From positions 30,373,343 to 30,437,342 of the forward strand of contig CM053265.1 of the NCBI GenBank assembly GCA_028583415.1: DNA of 64,000 bases, read 5' to 3'. A program made the position numbers and the translations under genes. Below are positions 1 through 11,400 of this stretch, one piece after another. The notes under the pieces are model-generated. The model worked only from the letters and a program-made list of their open reading frames with translations. It did not search any database and was not told the origin of the DNA. Origin of the DNA: Protea cynaroides. Its lineage: Eukaryota; Streptophyta; Magnoliopsida; Proteales; Proteaceae. Within the stretch, counting starts at the first letter, position 1. Each line of letters starts with the position of its first letter.

Positions 1-1036
1 TCTCATTGGTGTGTGGAATGGGAAGGGCCTGGGGCCTGGGATCATTCCTCTCACTGACACCTTTTTGTAGTATTCTATCTTAGCATGCTTGGTGCGGGTA
101 GGGCATCAGGGGAAGGTCGTGGTACTATGGTCTCTGGCATGTGGTCGCTAGCCTGGCCACGATGTTGTGGTACTGTGGTCTCTGACATGTGGTCTCTGGC
201 CTGGCCACGATGCTTTAGCTCTATCTCTATGCCGTAGGGAGTTATGTTGGGATAGGGCCTACTTGCGTATTGTTCTGTCTTAGTATGCTTGATGCGGGTA
301 GGGCATCAAGGGGAGGTGTGGCATTGTGGGCTCCAGCCCGGCCACCACGCTCTAGCTCTATCTCTATGCCGTAGTGAGCTGTACTAGGATGGAGCCTACT
401 ATGATGACATATAGGATTGGTTAGTTGCGAGCCCAGTTTGCAAGCCCTAGCCAGTAGGGGCTTATGTATTGGTATGGGTGGAGGATCAGGGGAGGTAGTG
501 GATGCCTTAGCTCTATCTCTATTCCATGATGGGTGCATGTGGGTCGGTGGTAGTGTGGTCTATTGTGCGATGCTACACACTCGTGTATAGAGGTGAGGCG
601 GCCTCCGAACCTTTCTATAGCACATTGTAAACTTGAACCAGACAACAGCATAAAATGATTGTTACTCATGCATATAATATTGATACACTGTCTGATTGTC
701 CTACTGAGCTAAGTTGTGAGCTCACCCTTTGTATTTACATTGTTTTTAGATGTTGATGCATGTTACACGGTGGATGATTATATGAACGCTCCGGCGTATG
801 GAGGTGTTGCTGCTCGACTCTGGGAAAGATGACATGGCGGCTATTATGTGCAATGGTTTGAATAAAAGTGGACACAATCTGTTTGAAATTTGGATAATGG
901 ATCTTATTTGTTTTATCAATGAACCAGTTCATTATTAAGCTTTGATTATTTTTGATTGTGGTTATGTGCAATGGTTTGAATGAGTGGGCCACGTTCACTC
1001 ACACCATTCTGGTTGGTTCAGAATTGGGGTGTGACA
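1..1036 (+). mobile_element. Family A LTR, 3' part (starts left of window)
   Basis: The segment ends in GGTTCAGAATTGGGGTGTGACA at 1015-1036, the same terminus as the LTRs ending at 9016 and 62584. It carries the family's internal markers: three AGCTCTATCTCTAT modules (222, 352 and 508), the sequence near 570-620 common to all family A LTRs, and a damaged copy of the small LTR reading frame at 749-832. A block near 118-212 (tgtggtctctggc...ctggccacgatg) is tandemly duplicated here and not in the other copies. No primer-binding site follows the end, so this is the 3' LTR of an element lying to the left, or a solo LTR. The next base belongs to the CT satellite. Confidence 0.85.
749..832 (+). pseudogene. 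LTR small reading frame, broken copy
   Basis: The frame follows a TTTTTAG that could act as a splice acceptor. It reads a DVDACYTVDDYMNAP-like start matching the copies at 8597 and 62170, then departs from the family after YGGVAA and stops at 830-832. The acidic and CEC..CVF C-terminus is lost by a deletion. This copy is not expected to function. Confidence 0.6.
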
Positions 1037-1064
1037 TTCTTTCTCTCTCTCTTACTACTTCTCA

Positions 1065-1097
<33 letters not shown>

Positions 1098-1928
1098 CCT
1101 CTCTCCCTTTCCACTCTCTCTCTCTCACTCACTCCCTCTCTCTTTCCCTTTCTCTCTCTCCTTCCCTTTCTCTTTTTCTACTTCTCTCTCTCTCTTTCTT
1201 TCTCTCTTTACTTTTCTCTGTCTCTCTCTTTCAACTTCTCTCCCTCTCTCTCTCTCTTTGTCTTGCTCTCTTTCTCTCTCTTTCTTTGTCTTGCTCTCTT
1301 TCTCTCTCTCTCTCTTTATCTCTTTCTCTCTTAGTCACTCTCTCTCTCTCCCTCTCTTTATCTCTCTCTATCAGCTTTTTTTTCCCACTTCTCTTCTCTC
1401 CCTCTCTCTCTCTTTATACTTCTCTCTCTCTTTCTCAATCTCTCTAATTTTCTCTCTCTCACTGTCTTTCTCTCTCTTTACTTCTCTCTATACATCTCTT
1501 TCTCTATTTCCACTTCTCTCTCTCTCTTTCAACTTTTCTCTCTCTACTACTCTCTCTTTATACTTCTCCCTCTCACTCTTTATCTCTCTCTATCTCTCAC
1601 TCTCACCCTCTCTCTATCTCTCACTCTCTACCTCTCTCTCTCTCCCTCTTTTTTATTTCTACTTTTCACTCCCTCTCCCTCTCACTCTCCCTTTTCACTT
1701 TTCTCTCTCTCTTTCTCTCTCACACTCTCCCTTCCTATTTTTCTCACTCTCAAACACTCTCTTTCTCCTCTCTCTCTTTCTTTTTTTTCTTTTTCTTCAA
1801 TTCCCACATCTCTCTCTCTTTCTCTCTCTTTCTACTTCTCTCTCTCTCATTATCTCTCTCTTTCTACTTTTTTCTCACTTTTTTCTCTCTCAACTTTTCT
1901 CTCTCTTTCTACTTCTTCCTTTCCCTTA

Positions 1929-1963
<35 letters not shown>

Positions 1964-4461
1964 ACTTCTCTCTCTCTCTTACTTTTCTCTCTCTCACTTT
2001 TTACTTCTCCCTTTCTACTTTTCTTTTCTCTCTCTCTCTCTCCCTTTCTTTCTTTTTACATCACTCTCTCTCTCCATTTTTACTTCTCCCTCTTTTTTCT
2101 CTCTCTTCCTATTTTACATTCTACGTCTTTGTTCTTTCTCTCTCCCTCTCCCACTCTCTTTTTAATTCTCTCTCGCCCCCTCTCTTTCTATATCTCGTTC
2201 TCTCTTCCTTACTCTCTCTCTCTTTACCTTACTCTCTTTTTTCTCTTTCTCTCTCCCTCTCTCTCTTATTCTCTCTCTCCTGTACTTTCTCTTTCTACTA
2301 CTCGCTCTCTCTGTTTCTCTCTCTCTCACTTTTCTTACTTCTCCCCCTTTTTATCTCTCTCTCTCGCTCTTTCAACTTCTCTCTCCCTCTCTCTCCCTCT
2401 TATTACTTTTCTCTCTCTCTCTTTCTCTATCTCTATATCTCTATCTCGTTTTGTACATTTCCCTTTCTCTCTCAGACTCTCTCTCTCCCTTTCTCTACTT
2501 CTTTCACTTTCTCTACTTTTATCTCTCTTTCTCTACTCCTCTCTCTATCTCTCTCTCTTAGTCACTCTCTCTCTTTATACTTTTCTTTCTCCACTTCTCT
2601 TCTCTATCTCTCTCTCTTTCTACTTTTCTCTCTCTCTCTTTCTCAATCTTTCTCTACTTATCTCTCCCTCACTGTCTTTCTGTCTCTTTACTTCTCTCTC
2701 TCTCTCTTTCTCTCTCTATACATCTCTTTCTCTATTTCTATTTCTCTCTCTCTCTCTTTCCTCCTTTTACTTCTCTCTTTCCACTTCTCTCCCTCTCTCT
2801 TTCAACTTTTCTCTCTCTACTTCTCTCTCTTTATACTTCTCCCTCTCACTCTTTATCACTCTCTATCTCCCACACTCTCCCTCTCTCTCTATCTCTCACT
2901 CTCTACCTCTCTCTTTCTCTCTCTCTTTCTCTCTATCTACTTCTTGCTCTCTCCCTGTCTCTCTCTTGCTCGCTCTCTTACTACTCACTCCCTTTTTACT
3001 TTTCTCTCTCTTTCTGCTCTCTATCTCTCTCGCTTACTCTCTATCTCTCTTTTTCTACTTCCCTCTCTCTTTCTCTCCCTTTCTCTACTTCTCTCCCTCT
3101 CTCTCTACTTTTCTCTCCATTATTTCTCTATCTCTTCTCTCTCTTTCTCTCTCTTTCTCTCTCTTTCTACTTTTCTCACTCTCTTTGTCTCGAATACTTT
3201 CTTTCTCTCTCTTTTCCCATTCTACTTTCTCTCTCTCCCTCTCACTCTCTCCCTTTTCACTTGTCTATATCTCTCTCTCTCTTCCTACTTCTAACTCTCT
3301 CTCTCATTCTCTTTCTCGCTCTCTCTCTCTCTCTCTCTCTTACTACTTCTCTCTCCCTTTTTACTTCTGTCTCTCTTTCTCTCTTTCTCTCTCTCCCTCT
3401 CTCCCTTTCTACACTCTCTCTCTCACTCTCTCCCCCTCTCTTTCTCTTTCTCTTTCTCTCTCTCTCTTTCCCTCTCCCTTTTTCTACTTCTCTCTATCTC
3501 TTTCTTTCTCTCTTTACTTTTCTCTGACTCTCTCTTTTTACTTTTTTCTCTCTCTCTCTCTCTCTCTCTCTTTGTCTCCCCCTCTTTCTCTCCCTCTCTT
3601 TCTCATTCTTTGTTTTTACTTCTCTCTCTCTCTCTCACTCTCTCTCTTTCCACTTCTATCTCTATCTCGCTTTCTTCTTTTCTCTCTCTACTTTTCTCTC
3701 CCTCTCTCTTTCTATCTCTCTCTACTTCTCTCTCTCTCTCTCTTTCTTTCTCTACTTTTCTCTCTCGCTCTTTTTTCTCTCTTTACTTTTCTCTCTCTTT
3801 CTCTCTCTTTCTACTTTTCTCTCTCACTCTCTCTTTTGACTTTTCTCTCTCTTTTTACTTCTCTCTTTCCACTTCTCTCTCTCCCTTTCTACTTTTCTCT
3901 CTCCACTTCTCTCTCTTTCTAATTATCACTTTCTCACTCTCTCTCTCTATCTCTCACTCTATTTCTCCCTCCCTCTCTCTCTATCTCTCTCTCTCTCTCT
4001 CTCTCTCAACCACTCTCTTTCTACTTCCCACTCTCTCACTTTTTTTCGCTCTCTCTCTTTCTCTTTTTCTCTCTCTCGCTCTATCTCTCTCTTACTACTT
4101 CTCACTCCCTTTTTACTTCTCTCTCACTCTCTTTTTACTTCTCCCTTTCTCTTTGTCTCTCTCCCTCTCTCTCTCTCTTCCTACTTCTCTCTCTCTTTCT
4201 CTTTCTATTATTTTACTTCTCTCCCTCTCTCTCTTTTTATCTTTCTCTCTCTACTTCTCTCTCTCTCCCTCTTCTCACTCTCACTCTCCCTCTCTTTCAA
4301 CCTGTCTCTCTCTCTCTCTCCTTGTCTTGCTCTCTCTCTCTCTGTCTCTCTCCTCTCTCTCTCTCTCCCTCTCTCCCTCTCTCTCTCTCTCCCTATCTCT
4401 CTCTCTACCTCTTTTCTCTTTCAATGTTTTACTCTCTATCCTTCTCTCTCTTTTCCTTTTA

Positions 4462-4498
<37 letters not shown>

Positions 4499-4769
4499 AC
4501 TTCCCTCTCTCTCAATCTCTCTCTTTCTTCTCTCTCTCTCCCTCTCTCTTTTCCTCTCTCCCTTTTCCGTACCTCTCTCTCTCTCTCCTCCCTCTTTCTT
4601 TCTCTCTCTCTCTCTCTTTCTACTTTTCTCTTTTTACTTTCTTCTCTCTTTCTTTCTCTCTCTTTATACTTTTCCCTCTCTCTATTTCCTCTCTCTTTCT
4701 CCCTCTCTCTCTCTCTCTCTTTCTACTTTACTTAATCTCTTTCTCACTCATTCTACTTTTCCCTCTGCT

Positions 4770-4800
<31 letters not shown>

Positions 4801-4874
4801 TTCTACTACTCTCTCTTCTTCTCTTTCTCTTTCTTTTTACCTTTCTCTCTCTTTACGTCTCTCTCTATTTTTAC

Positions 4875-4906
<32 letters not shown>

Positions 4907-5508
4907 TTTACTTTCTACTTCTCTATTCCTTCTCTCTTTCCCTCTCTCTCTTTCTCTTTCTACTTCTCTCTCTCTTTCCCTCACTCTCTCTCTCTCTTTC
5001 AATCAGTCTCACTTTTTTCCCTCTCTCAATCTCTCTCTCTCGTTGTCTCTCTCTCACTTTCTCTCTCTCTCTTTCTACTTCTTTCTCCCTCTCTTTCTCT
5101 CTCCCTCTCGCTCTCTTTCCCTCTTCCTACTACTCTTACTTTTTATCTCTCTCTATCTCCCTCTCTCCCTCTTTCTAATTTTCTCACTCTTTCTCTCTCT
5201 ATCTCTCACTCTTTTTGTACATCTCCCTTTCTCTCTCAATCTCTCTCTCTTTCTCTACTTCTCCAACTTTTTCTACTTATGTCTCTCTTTCTTTACTCCT
5301 CTCACTCTCTCTCTCAGTCACTCTCTCTCTCTCTCTCTCTCTCTCTTTATCTCTCTCTTTCCACTTGTCTCTCTAATTCTCTCCCTCTCTCTCTCTTTCT
5401 ACTTTTGTTTCTCTCTCTCTTTCTCTCTCTTTATCTTCTTTTTTCTACTTCTCTCACTCTTTCTACTTCTCTCTCTACTCCTCTAACTTTCTACTTCCCT
5501 CTCTCTTT

Positions 5509-5550
<42 letters not shown>

Positions 5551-5809
5551 CTTTCTACTTTTTCTCTCTCCCTTTTTTTACTTCTCTATCTCTATCTCTC
5601 CTTCTACTTCTCATTCTCTCATTCTCTCTCGCTCTTTCTCTCACTCTCTCTCTCTCTCTGACTACTTCTCACTCTCTTTTTACTTCTTTCTCTCTCTCTC
5701 TCTCGCTCTCCCTCTTTTCTACTTTCTCTCTCGCTCACTCTCTCCCTCTCTCTTTTACTTCTCTCTCTTTTTCTACTTCTTTTCCTCTTTCTTTTTGTCT
5801 CTTTAATTT

Positions 5810-5840
<31 letters not shown>

Positions 5841-6829
5841 ACTTCACTCTTCCTCTCTTTGTGTTGCTCTCTTTCTCTTTCACTCCCTCTTTCTACTTCT
5901 CTCTCCCACTTTTTGTCTTCCTCTCTCTCTCTTTTCTATTTATACTTCTCTCTTTCTCTCTCCCTCTCTCTTTTTTTATTTTTCCTTCTCTCTCTCCCAT
6001 TCTCTCTCTCTATTTCTGCCTCTCTCTCTCTTTCCTTCTTTCTACTTATCTCTCTCTCTCTATCTCTCTCCTTCTTCTAAATCTCTCTCTACTTTTCTCG
6101 GTACTTCTCTTTCCTCCTCTTTCTCTCGCTACTTCTCTTCCTGCCTCTTTTTTCTCTCTCTCTCTCTCTCTCTTTTCCCTTTCTACTTTTTTCTCTCCCT
6201 GGCACTCTCTCCCTTTTTACCTCTCTCTCTCTATCTCTCTTCCCACTTCTAACTCTCTCTCTCGTTCTCTCTTTTGATCTTTCTCTCTCTCTCTTACTAC
6301 TTCTGCCTTTGTTTTTATTTCTCTTTCTCTCTCCCCCTCTCTCCCTTTCTACTCTCTTTCTCTCACTCTCTCACTCTCTCACTCTCTCCCTCTCTTTTCC
6401 GACTTCTCTCTCCCTATCTCTTTCTACTTCTCTCCCTCTTTCTTTCTCTCTTTACTTTTTTCTCTCTCTATCTCTTTCTACTTCTCTCGCTTTCTGTCAT
6501 GCTCTCTTTTCTCTCTCTCTCTCTTTCTCTTTACTTTTTTTTCTCTCTATCTCTTTCTACTTCTCTCTCTCTATTTTGCTCTCTTTCTCTCTCTCTCTTA
6601 TCTCTTTCTACTTTTCTCTCTCTCCCCCTCTCTCTTTCTCTATTTTTGCTTCTCTTTCTCTTTCTCTCTCTTTCACTCTCTCTCTCTCTCTCTTTCTACT
6701 TCTCTCTCTATCTCTCACTTTCTTCTTCTCTCTCTTCCTCTTTCTCTCTCTACTTTACTCTTGCTACTTCTTTTCCCCCTCTTTCTCTCTCTTTCTACTT
6801 CTCTCTCTCCCTCTCTCTCTCTACATCTC
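1037..6829. repeat. CT-rich simple satellite tract, 5.8 kb
   Basis: The tract is almost pure pyrimidine on the plus strand. It is built from (CT)n runs broken by a recurring CTTTCTACTTCTCTC or CTTTTTACTTCTCTC phrase and an occasional TTGTCTTGCTCTC phrase (1260, 1288, 4323). No fixed period is visible by eye, so it behaves as a degenerate microsatellite. It starts on the base after one family A LTR terminus and ends on the base before another. Long translations made of Leu, Ser and Phe (for example 952-3294, 2129-3922 and 3610-5178) are artefacts of stop-free pyrimidine sequence. No gene is present. Confidence 0.95.
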
Positions 6830-6965
6830 TGTAAGACCTGCACTCCATGAACCCGATCTAAACCTTTAATTCATATCGTAACAGGTCTTCCAATCATCAC
6901 CGGGCCAGACGAGACAAGCGAATGACAATCAGGTACGAAAACAGACCTCAAAGTATGAAATTTTT

Positions 6966-6999
6966 CATACCAGTCGATGATACCAATCGACCGGTATGG
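6966..6999. promoter_or_regulatory. Palindrome cluster 1, CCGGT subtype, upstream of LTR TATA
   Basis: The segment contains ATACCAGTCGATG and AATCGACCGGTATGG, half-sites and variants of ATACCGGTCGACCGGTAT. It ends about 115 bp before the TATA box, where a plant U3 enhancer would lie. The same position is occupied by differently flanked palindromes in the other family A LTRs (13440, 45590, 55140, 59745). Confidence 0.5.
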
Positions 7000-7113
7000 C
7001 CTACGCAGCAGACCACTTAGATCCGAAAATGGATCTCTATGGGTCCCACTTTCCAAATTTCAAATCGAAAGACTTTCCTAATGTTAGGAGGCTTCCTAAA
7101 CTCAACCCTAGCC

Positions 7114-7122
7114 TATATAAGG
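7114..7122 (+). promoter_or_regulatory. LTR TATA box
   Basis: TATATAAGG lies 285 bp into the LTR. Equivalent TATA boxes occur at similar depth in the other family A LTRs (13351, 45491, 55035, 59947), usually followed by a RCATCCCTTA-like sequence. Transcription, and hence the R region, would start about 30 bp downstream. Confidence 0.65.
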
Positions 7123-7555
7123 ACTTATAAAAATCCTAAAGTCCCTTTCATTGATCCTCACAAACCCTAGAGAGGAGAAAGAGATTGAAAAAGGAGAAAA
7201 AGCTAGAAAGGAGAGGGAAGAGCCTCCATTGCCGTTGGACGAAGAACACGTTACCACGAATCAACGATAAGTGCTTAAACCTTCCTCTACTTTAATCATT
7301 ATAGGATGGTTAGTCATGTTTTGATAAATACCATGCAAAGCGAGGTATTGATCTAAACCATATTTTGCCGTCAAACCCTAATCTAGTCGGTAAACCCTAG
7401 ATTCAAGTTCTAGGTTGAAGATCATCGAAACTAGGACTTGAATGGAGTTGGAATTAACTCTAACTCAGTGCTCAGACCTAGAATGTATAGGATAAACCCT
7501 AGAATCAATAGGGGGTGACCGACGGAAAGTGAGAACCAGATGTATGGTCTTCTAG

Positions 7556-7720
7556 AGACATATCGGTCGACCATACTGGTCGCACCCTATGCGATCGGTA
7601 CCTGCGACCGGTATCTTTTGGAGGCTGGTCTATGGGGACCCGTCGACCATACCGGTTGCACCTTTCTCCATAGTGCCACAGCCGGTAATTGTGATCGATA
7701 CCTCCGACCGGTCTGCACTG
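7556..7720. promoter_or_regulatory. Palindrome cluster 2, CCGGT subtype
   Basis: A dense run of GTCGAC-like sites: CGGTCGACCATACTGG, GCGATCGGTACC, GCGACCGGTATC, CCGTCGACCATACCGG and CCGACCGGTC. The flanks are CCGG-type, like cluster 1 of this LTR and the cluster upstream of this element's antisense gene (11177-11400). It lies downstream of the TATA box in the transcribed leader. Confidence 0.5.
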
Positions 7721-8596
7721 TGAGGAGTGTTTTTGATCTTGTTGGTTTTTCGACCAACGTAAACCCTAAGAAAATTATTCTAACAAAACCCTAACATCAT
7801 GTAGGACCTTGTGATAGCGAGTTTGGATTCTGTGACGCGGAGCAAGCTATCAAACAAGTGTCAGGTAAGGGAATCAGACCTAAACCCTAATAATATAGTA
7901 ACAGTAAAATGTTGTTAATAACTATGATTCTGTGGACTAATGTTTGTGCATACTCGCATGTCATCCTTTACTTTCAGTTATTATTATTGTTAATGCATAC
8001 TCGCTATGCTAGGATGTGACTGTTAGGCATGTGATTGTTTTTGTTGGTGTGTGGAATGGGAAGGGCCAGGGGTTTGGGATCATTCCTTACACTAGCACCT
8101 TTTTGGATCGTTCTGTCTTAGCATGCTTGGTGCGAAGAGGGTATCAGGGGGAGGAAGTGGCACTATGGTCTCCGGCCTGGCCACTAGACTCTAGCTCTAT
8201 CTCTATGCCATGGGGAGCTACGCTGGGATAGGGCCTACTGTGATGACATATAGGATTGGTTAGTTGCGAGCCCAGTTTACAAGTGCTCGCCAATAGGGGC
8301 TTACGTGTTGGTATGGGTAGGGTATCAGGGGAAGTGTTGGCGGTGTTTGATCCAGACGCTTTAGCTCTATCTCTATTCCATGGTGGGTGCATGTGGGACG
8401 ACAGTGGTGTTTGACCCATTGGGCAGCTTCACACACTCATGTATAGAGGTGCTGTGGCTGCCAATCCTTTCTATAGTACATTGCAAACCTAAACTAGACC
8501 ATAATGTAAATGTTACTCATGCATATGTTTGTTGCATTGTTTGATTGTTTTACTGAGCTAAGTTGTGAGCTCACCCTTGTGTACACACTATTTTTA

Positions 8597-8731
8597 GATG
8601 TTGATGTAGGTTATACTGTGGAGGACTATATAGATGCTCCGACGTATGGAGGTGTTGCTGCTTTGGAAGTGCAAGCAGGAGAGGACGAGCATGACGCTTC
8701 ATGCGAGTGCCCTTTCTGCGTGTACCTCTAG
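8597..8731 (+). CDS. LTR-embedded small protein exon, CEC-x2-C type
   Basis: An open frame of 44 codons follows a pyrimidine-rich TATTTTTAG resembling a splice acceptor and ends at TAG 8729-8731. It reads TVEDYIDAPTYGGVAALEV, then an acidic EDEHDASCECPFCVYL end. The same frame occurs in six other LTRs in or near this window (749, 11686, 43858, 53416, 56432, 62170), with the ending (E)DxHDxSCECxxCVF and a stop close after. The family C copy is divergent in DNA but keeps the protein pattern, so selection on a peptide is plausible. No start codon is obvious, so it is more likely a 3' exon than a complete gene. I do not recognise the product. The Cys spacing could bind metal, which is inference only. 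Confidence 0.45.
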   Translation, partial: DVDVGYTVEDYIDAPTYGGVAALEVQAGEDEHDASCECPFCVYL

Positions 8732-9019
8732 GATTTGTTTAGTTTATTTATTTATTTTTAGTTGGATTTATAAATTTATGTAAGGATACTTTTTTACATT
8801 TTGGTGTGGAGAATAATTGGATATTTTATTTAAATTATCATTAGAGAATTCGGTTCATTTAATTTAAGACTTTCACTGTATTTTATTATATTCTAATTAT
8901 GGTTATGTACAATGGTTTGTATGAGTGGACACGGTCTTATAGAGATCCTGTTGTGAACCATTGGTTCAGTAACAGTTTACTCACACTTCTGGTTCAGTCG
9001 GAATTGGGGTGTGACAACA

Positions 9020-9032
9020 TGGTATCACAGCT
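9020..9032 (+). other. Primer-binding site (tRNA-Met type)
   Basis: TGGTATCACAGCT differs by one base from the plant consensus TGGTATCAGAGC, complementary to the 3' end of initiator tRNA-Met. It begins three bases after the LTR end. Confidence 0.85.
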
Positions 9033-9391
9033 CTTAGGCTCTGTGCAACAAACCATACATGCCCTTGACTGAGTCAATGAACTGTGATAGGAAAATTAAA
9101 AGTCTTAATAAGAACACACCTTAAGCACATGTTTGATGCCTGAGACTAAATACGAAAGAGCATAATATACTATACTAAAGGTGGAATTAATAAATGACAT
9201 GCTCTAGTGAGGAAACCATTGTGACAAGCAGAATGATCATAAATTTCCATAACAAGTAAGAAGAAAATTATATAATCATAAAATATTAAAAAGGTGAAAA
9301 GTTAGTGGTGCTACAGGGTACAGTCCATAAGCTGGACGGTTACCCTGTTATATAAAAACCATGCTATGATGGAGAGAAAATAAAAGACCTA

Positions 9392-10594
9392 TCATGGGGA
9401 TGGGGGCATTGGAGGAATAGGGTCAGTGATGTCATAGTCACGCTCATAAGCAACCCTGAGCCAGTGTACCTGTTCCTGTGTGACTCTGAGGCTGCGAGAA
9501 AGGCACCCTAGGTCATGGCTCATCTCACGCTGGGCATCCTGAATCTCCATAAACATACCCATCACGGTATCGGGAGGAGGCTAGGACGTTCCCACTGCAG
9601 GTGTAAGTTGTAGTGCTGGTGCTGGAACGTCCTCCATCTGATCATCATCATCATCACCATCATCCCCTGCCTCTTCTGCATGAGCCGCATTGGCTGCTGC
9701 TGCTGCTGCCGCTGTTGCTACCCTCCTGAGCGGACAAGGGTGAGCCTCTAACTCCTCATCACTGATGGGAAGATTGTCCATCCTCATCCAGACAATGGCA
9801 TCCCAGTCAATGTCTGAGGTCATAGTGTCCTAGACTGCAATCTCACCCCTCATGTCTACCCGTAAGCGTCGCAGGAGAGTAGTGATAAGCCGGCCATAAG
9901 GAAGGTTGCTGATCTGATCGGGTAGAGTAGCCTGACGCGTGGTCCTGATAATAATGTAAGGGAGACAGACCCGCTCCCTGGTGCAGACGCAATAAGTCAA
10001 GTACTGGGTGAGCTGAGACAACTCACTGTAGTAGCCGCTCTAAGGTACAATATCGTGCGAGATGATGCGGCAATATACCTGAGGAATAGGTCTCAAGCTA
10101 GCAGTTTTCATGGGCACTCCTGGGTTAAGGATCTGCTCTGAAACCTCCTGGCCCAGATCATCAGTAAGAAAGCCCTTCATCTTGGGGGCGCAGTACACCA
10201 AGTCACCATCATTTGGTATCCCCAAAAGATCAGCAAGCTGGTGAGTGTCAAAGGATATGGGAACGCCTTTGACAAAACTGGTGATGCGGAGGTCCCTGCA
10301 ACGGCTGAAGTCGTTAACATTTCCCTCGACCTCTAGGTTGGCGTAGAAATGTTTGACTAGGTTGGGGCGGGTGGTCACAGTGTAAGTAATGACGGGTAAC
10401 CACCCAAGATTACCGAAGGCTGCTTCAACATCAAAACGTTGTAGCTGGTTCATGTTTTTCTCTTCAAACCAGGAAAAACGGGCTTGCGCCGCTGCATAAT
10501 GAAACCACCGCTTATCGAACTGTGGAACCAGTGGATGCGGAAGGTTCATGCCTGGACCAAATACATGTTTACCAGTGCCACGACATTGAGACAT
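9392..10594 (-). pseudogene. Antisense gene (aORF) copy 1, putative plant transposon protein
   Basis: A single frame of 401 codons starts at ATG 10594 and ends at TGA 9392-9394. It is interrupted by only three stops, all TAG (10040-10042, 9830-9832, 9581-9583), with no frameshift. The region around residues 90-150 (NLVKHFYANLEVEG, then SFVKGVPISFDTHQLADLLG) matches what I know of the 'putative plant transposon protein' domain often found in plant retroelements. Later come NLPYGRLITTLLRRLRVD, an Ala run, an acidic DDGDDDDD stretch, a coiled-coil-like segment and a Pro-rich end (DPIPPMPPSP). Copy 2 and copy 3 have CAG where the first TAG stands, so that stop is one C-to-T change. The gene runs opposite to its element and ends about 360 bp from the primer site. 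A 5'-UTR intron is likely, since TTTTGTAG lies just before TTCAAAATG. Function unknown. Confidence 0.75.
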
Positions 10595-10599
10595 TTTGA

Positions 10600-11158
10600 A
10601 CTACAAAACAAAAACAAATAATGATAAATTGGTTAGAATTTCTAAAATTTTGACAGCATAACGACAGTAATGGAAGCAAAAGCCTCGAACTCACCCAAAA
10701 TATGGGGAGGAGGACTTACGTAACCCTTTAACACCATATGGAAACCAAGCATCCATCAAAAAAACAAGAAATTTAGAAATTACAAGAAAAAAATTGATTT
10801 TTACCAAAACCTAGGTCAAAAACCTAAAAATTTGATTTTTAGAGAGACTAAACGGTGGAACCTCAAATAGAATGAGGTCTTTTGCTCATAGAGGTCCCTA
10901 AACTCATTCTAAGCCGAAGAAAAAGAGTTCCTATGGTTAGAATCTTCTAAACCAAGAAAAACTAGTTTTTGGGCAAGAAACCATGAAGAAACGAAAGGGA
11001 GAAAGGAAGGAAGAACCTTACATGGAAATGATGTTCAAGGTCTTGATCGGAAGAAAATCACTTCTAAGATCACTAGTCAGACTGTAGCAACTCACCAAGC
11101 AAGAGAGGAATCACCACCGGAAAGGAAAGAAGAAAAGTGAGAGAAATCTCACTTTTTC
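10600..11158 (-). other. 5' leader and probable intron of aORF copy 1
   Basis: It is homologous to 51050-51612 upstream of aORF copy 2, including GAGTTGCTACAG. A plausible donor (GTAAGTCC near 10720) and acceptor (TTTTGTTTTGTAG just before the ATG) frame a short intron. No other gene is seen here. Confidence 0.5.
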
Positions 11159-11400
11159 ATGATTTTAAAGGCAATTTGGGCATACCGGTCGATCGGTACC
11201 CCCTTAGTAGGTCAACCGGTACCTCTTGGTCAGGAGAAAAGTCCTGACCGGTCGACTATACCGGTCGCGCCATACCCTACAGGGTTGCGACCAGTACATC
11301 CATCGATACCTCATGGGAACTCCGAGAGGTTTGTCCGCCTGGACATACCGGCCGCACTACCATATACAGTGCCGTGATCGGTATGTTGCGACCGGACAGG
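11159..11400 (-). promoter_or_regulatory. Upstream region of aORF copy 1 with CCGGT-type palindromes
   Basis: The segment holds ATACCGGTCGATCGGTACC, TCAACCGGTACC, GACCGGTCGACTATACCGG, GCGACCAGTAC, ATACCGGCCGC, TGATCGGTATG and GCGACCGGAC. On the minus strand the cluster is followed by a TTTAAAAT TATA-like box (about 11160-11167), a pyrimidine-rich leader, and the GAGTTGCTACAG segment (near 11090) that is also conserved upstream of aORF copy 2 (near 51110). This is the layout of a promoter driving the antisense gene. Confidence 0.5.

Larger units (their letters stand above)
6830..9016 (+). repeat. Family A 5' LTR (2187 bp)
   Basis: It starts TGTAAGACCTGCACTCCATG and ends GGGGTGTGACA, giving TG...CA termini. 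The order within it is a first palindrome cluster (6966-6999), a TATA box (7114-7122), a second palindrome cluster (7556-7720), AGCTCTATCTCTAT modules near 8190 and 8360, and the small reading frame (8597-8731). The primer site follows three bases after the end. The length agrees with the other family A LTRs (2.26-2.35 kb after removing inserts). Confidence 0.88.

Noticed and set aside
1037..6829. CRISPR-like or coding tandem array
   Set aside because: No conserved repeat length or unique spacers, and the genome is a plant's.
952..6869. Very long Leu/Ser/Phe-rich open frames in the CT tract (up to 780 codons)
   Set aside because: Stop codons all contain purines, so a pyrimidine strand is open in every frame. 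The proteins are repeat translations with no domain.
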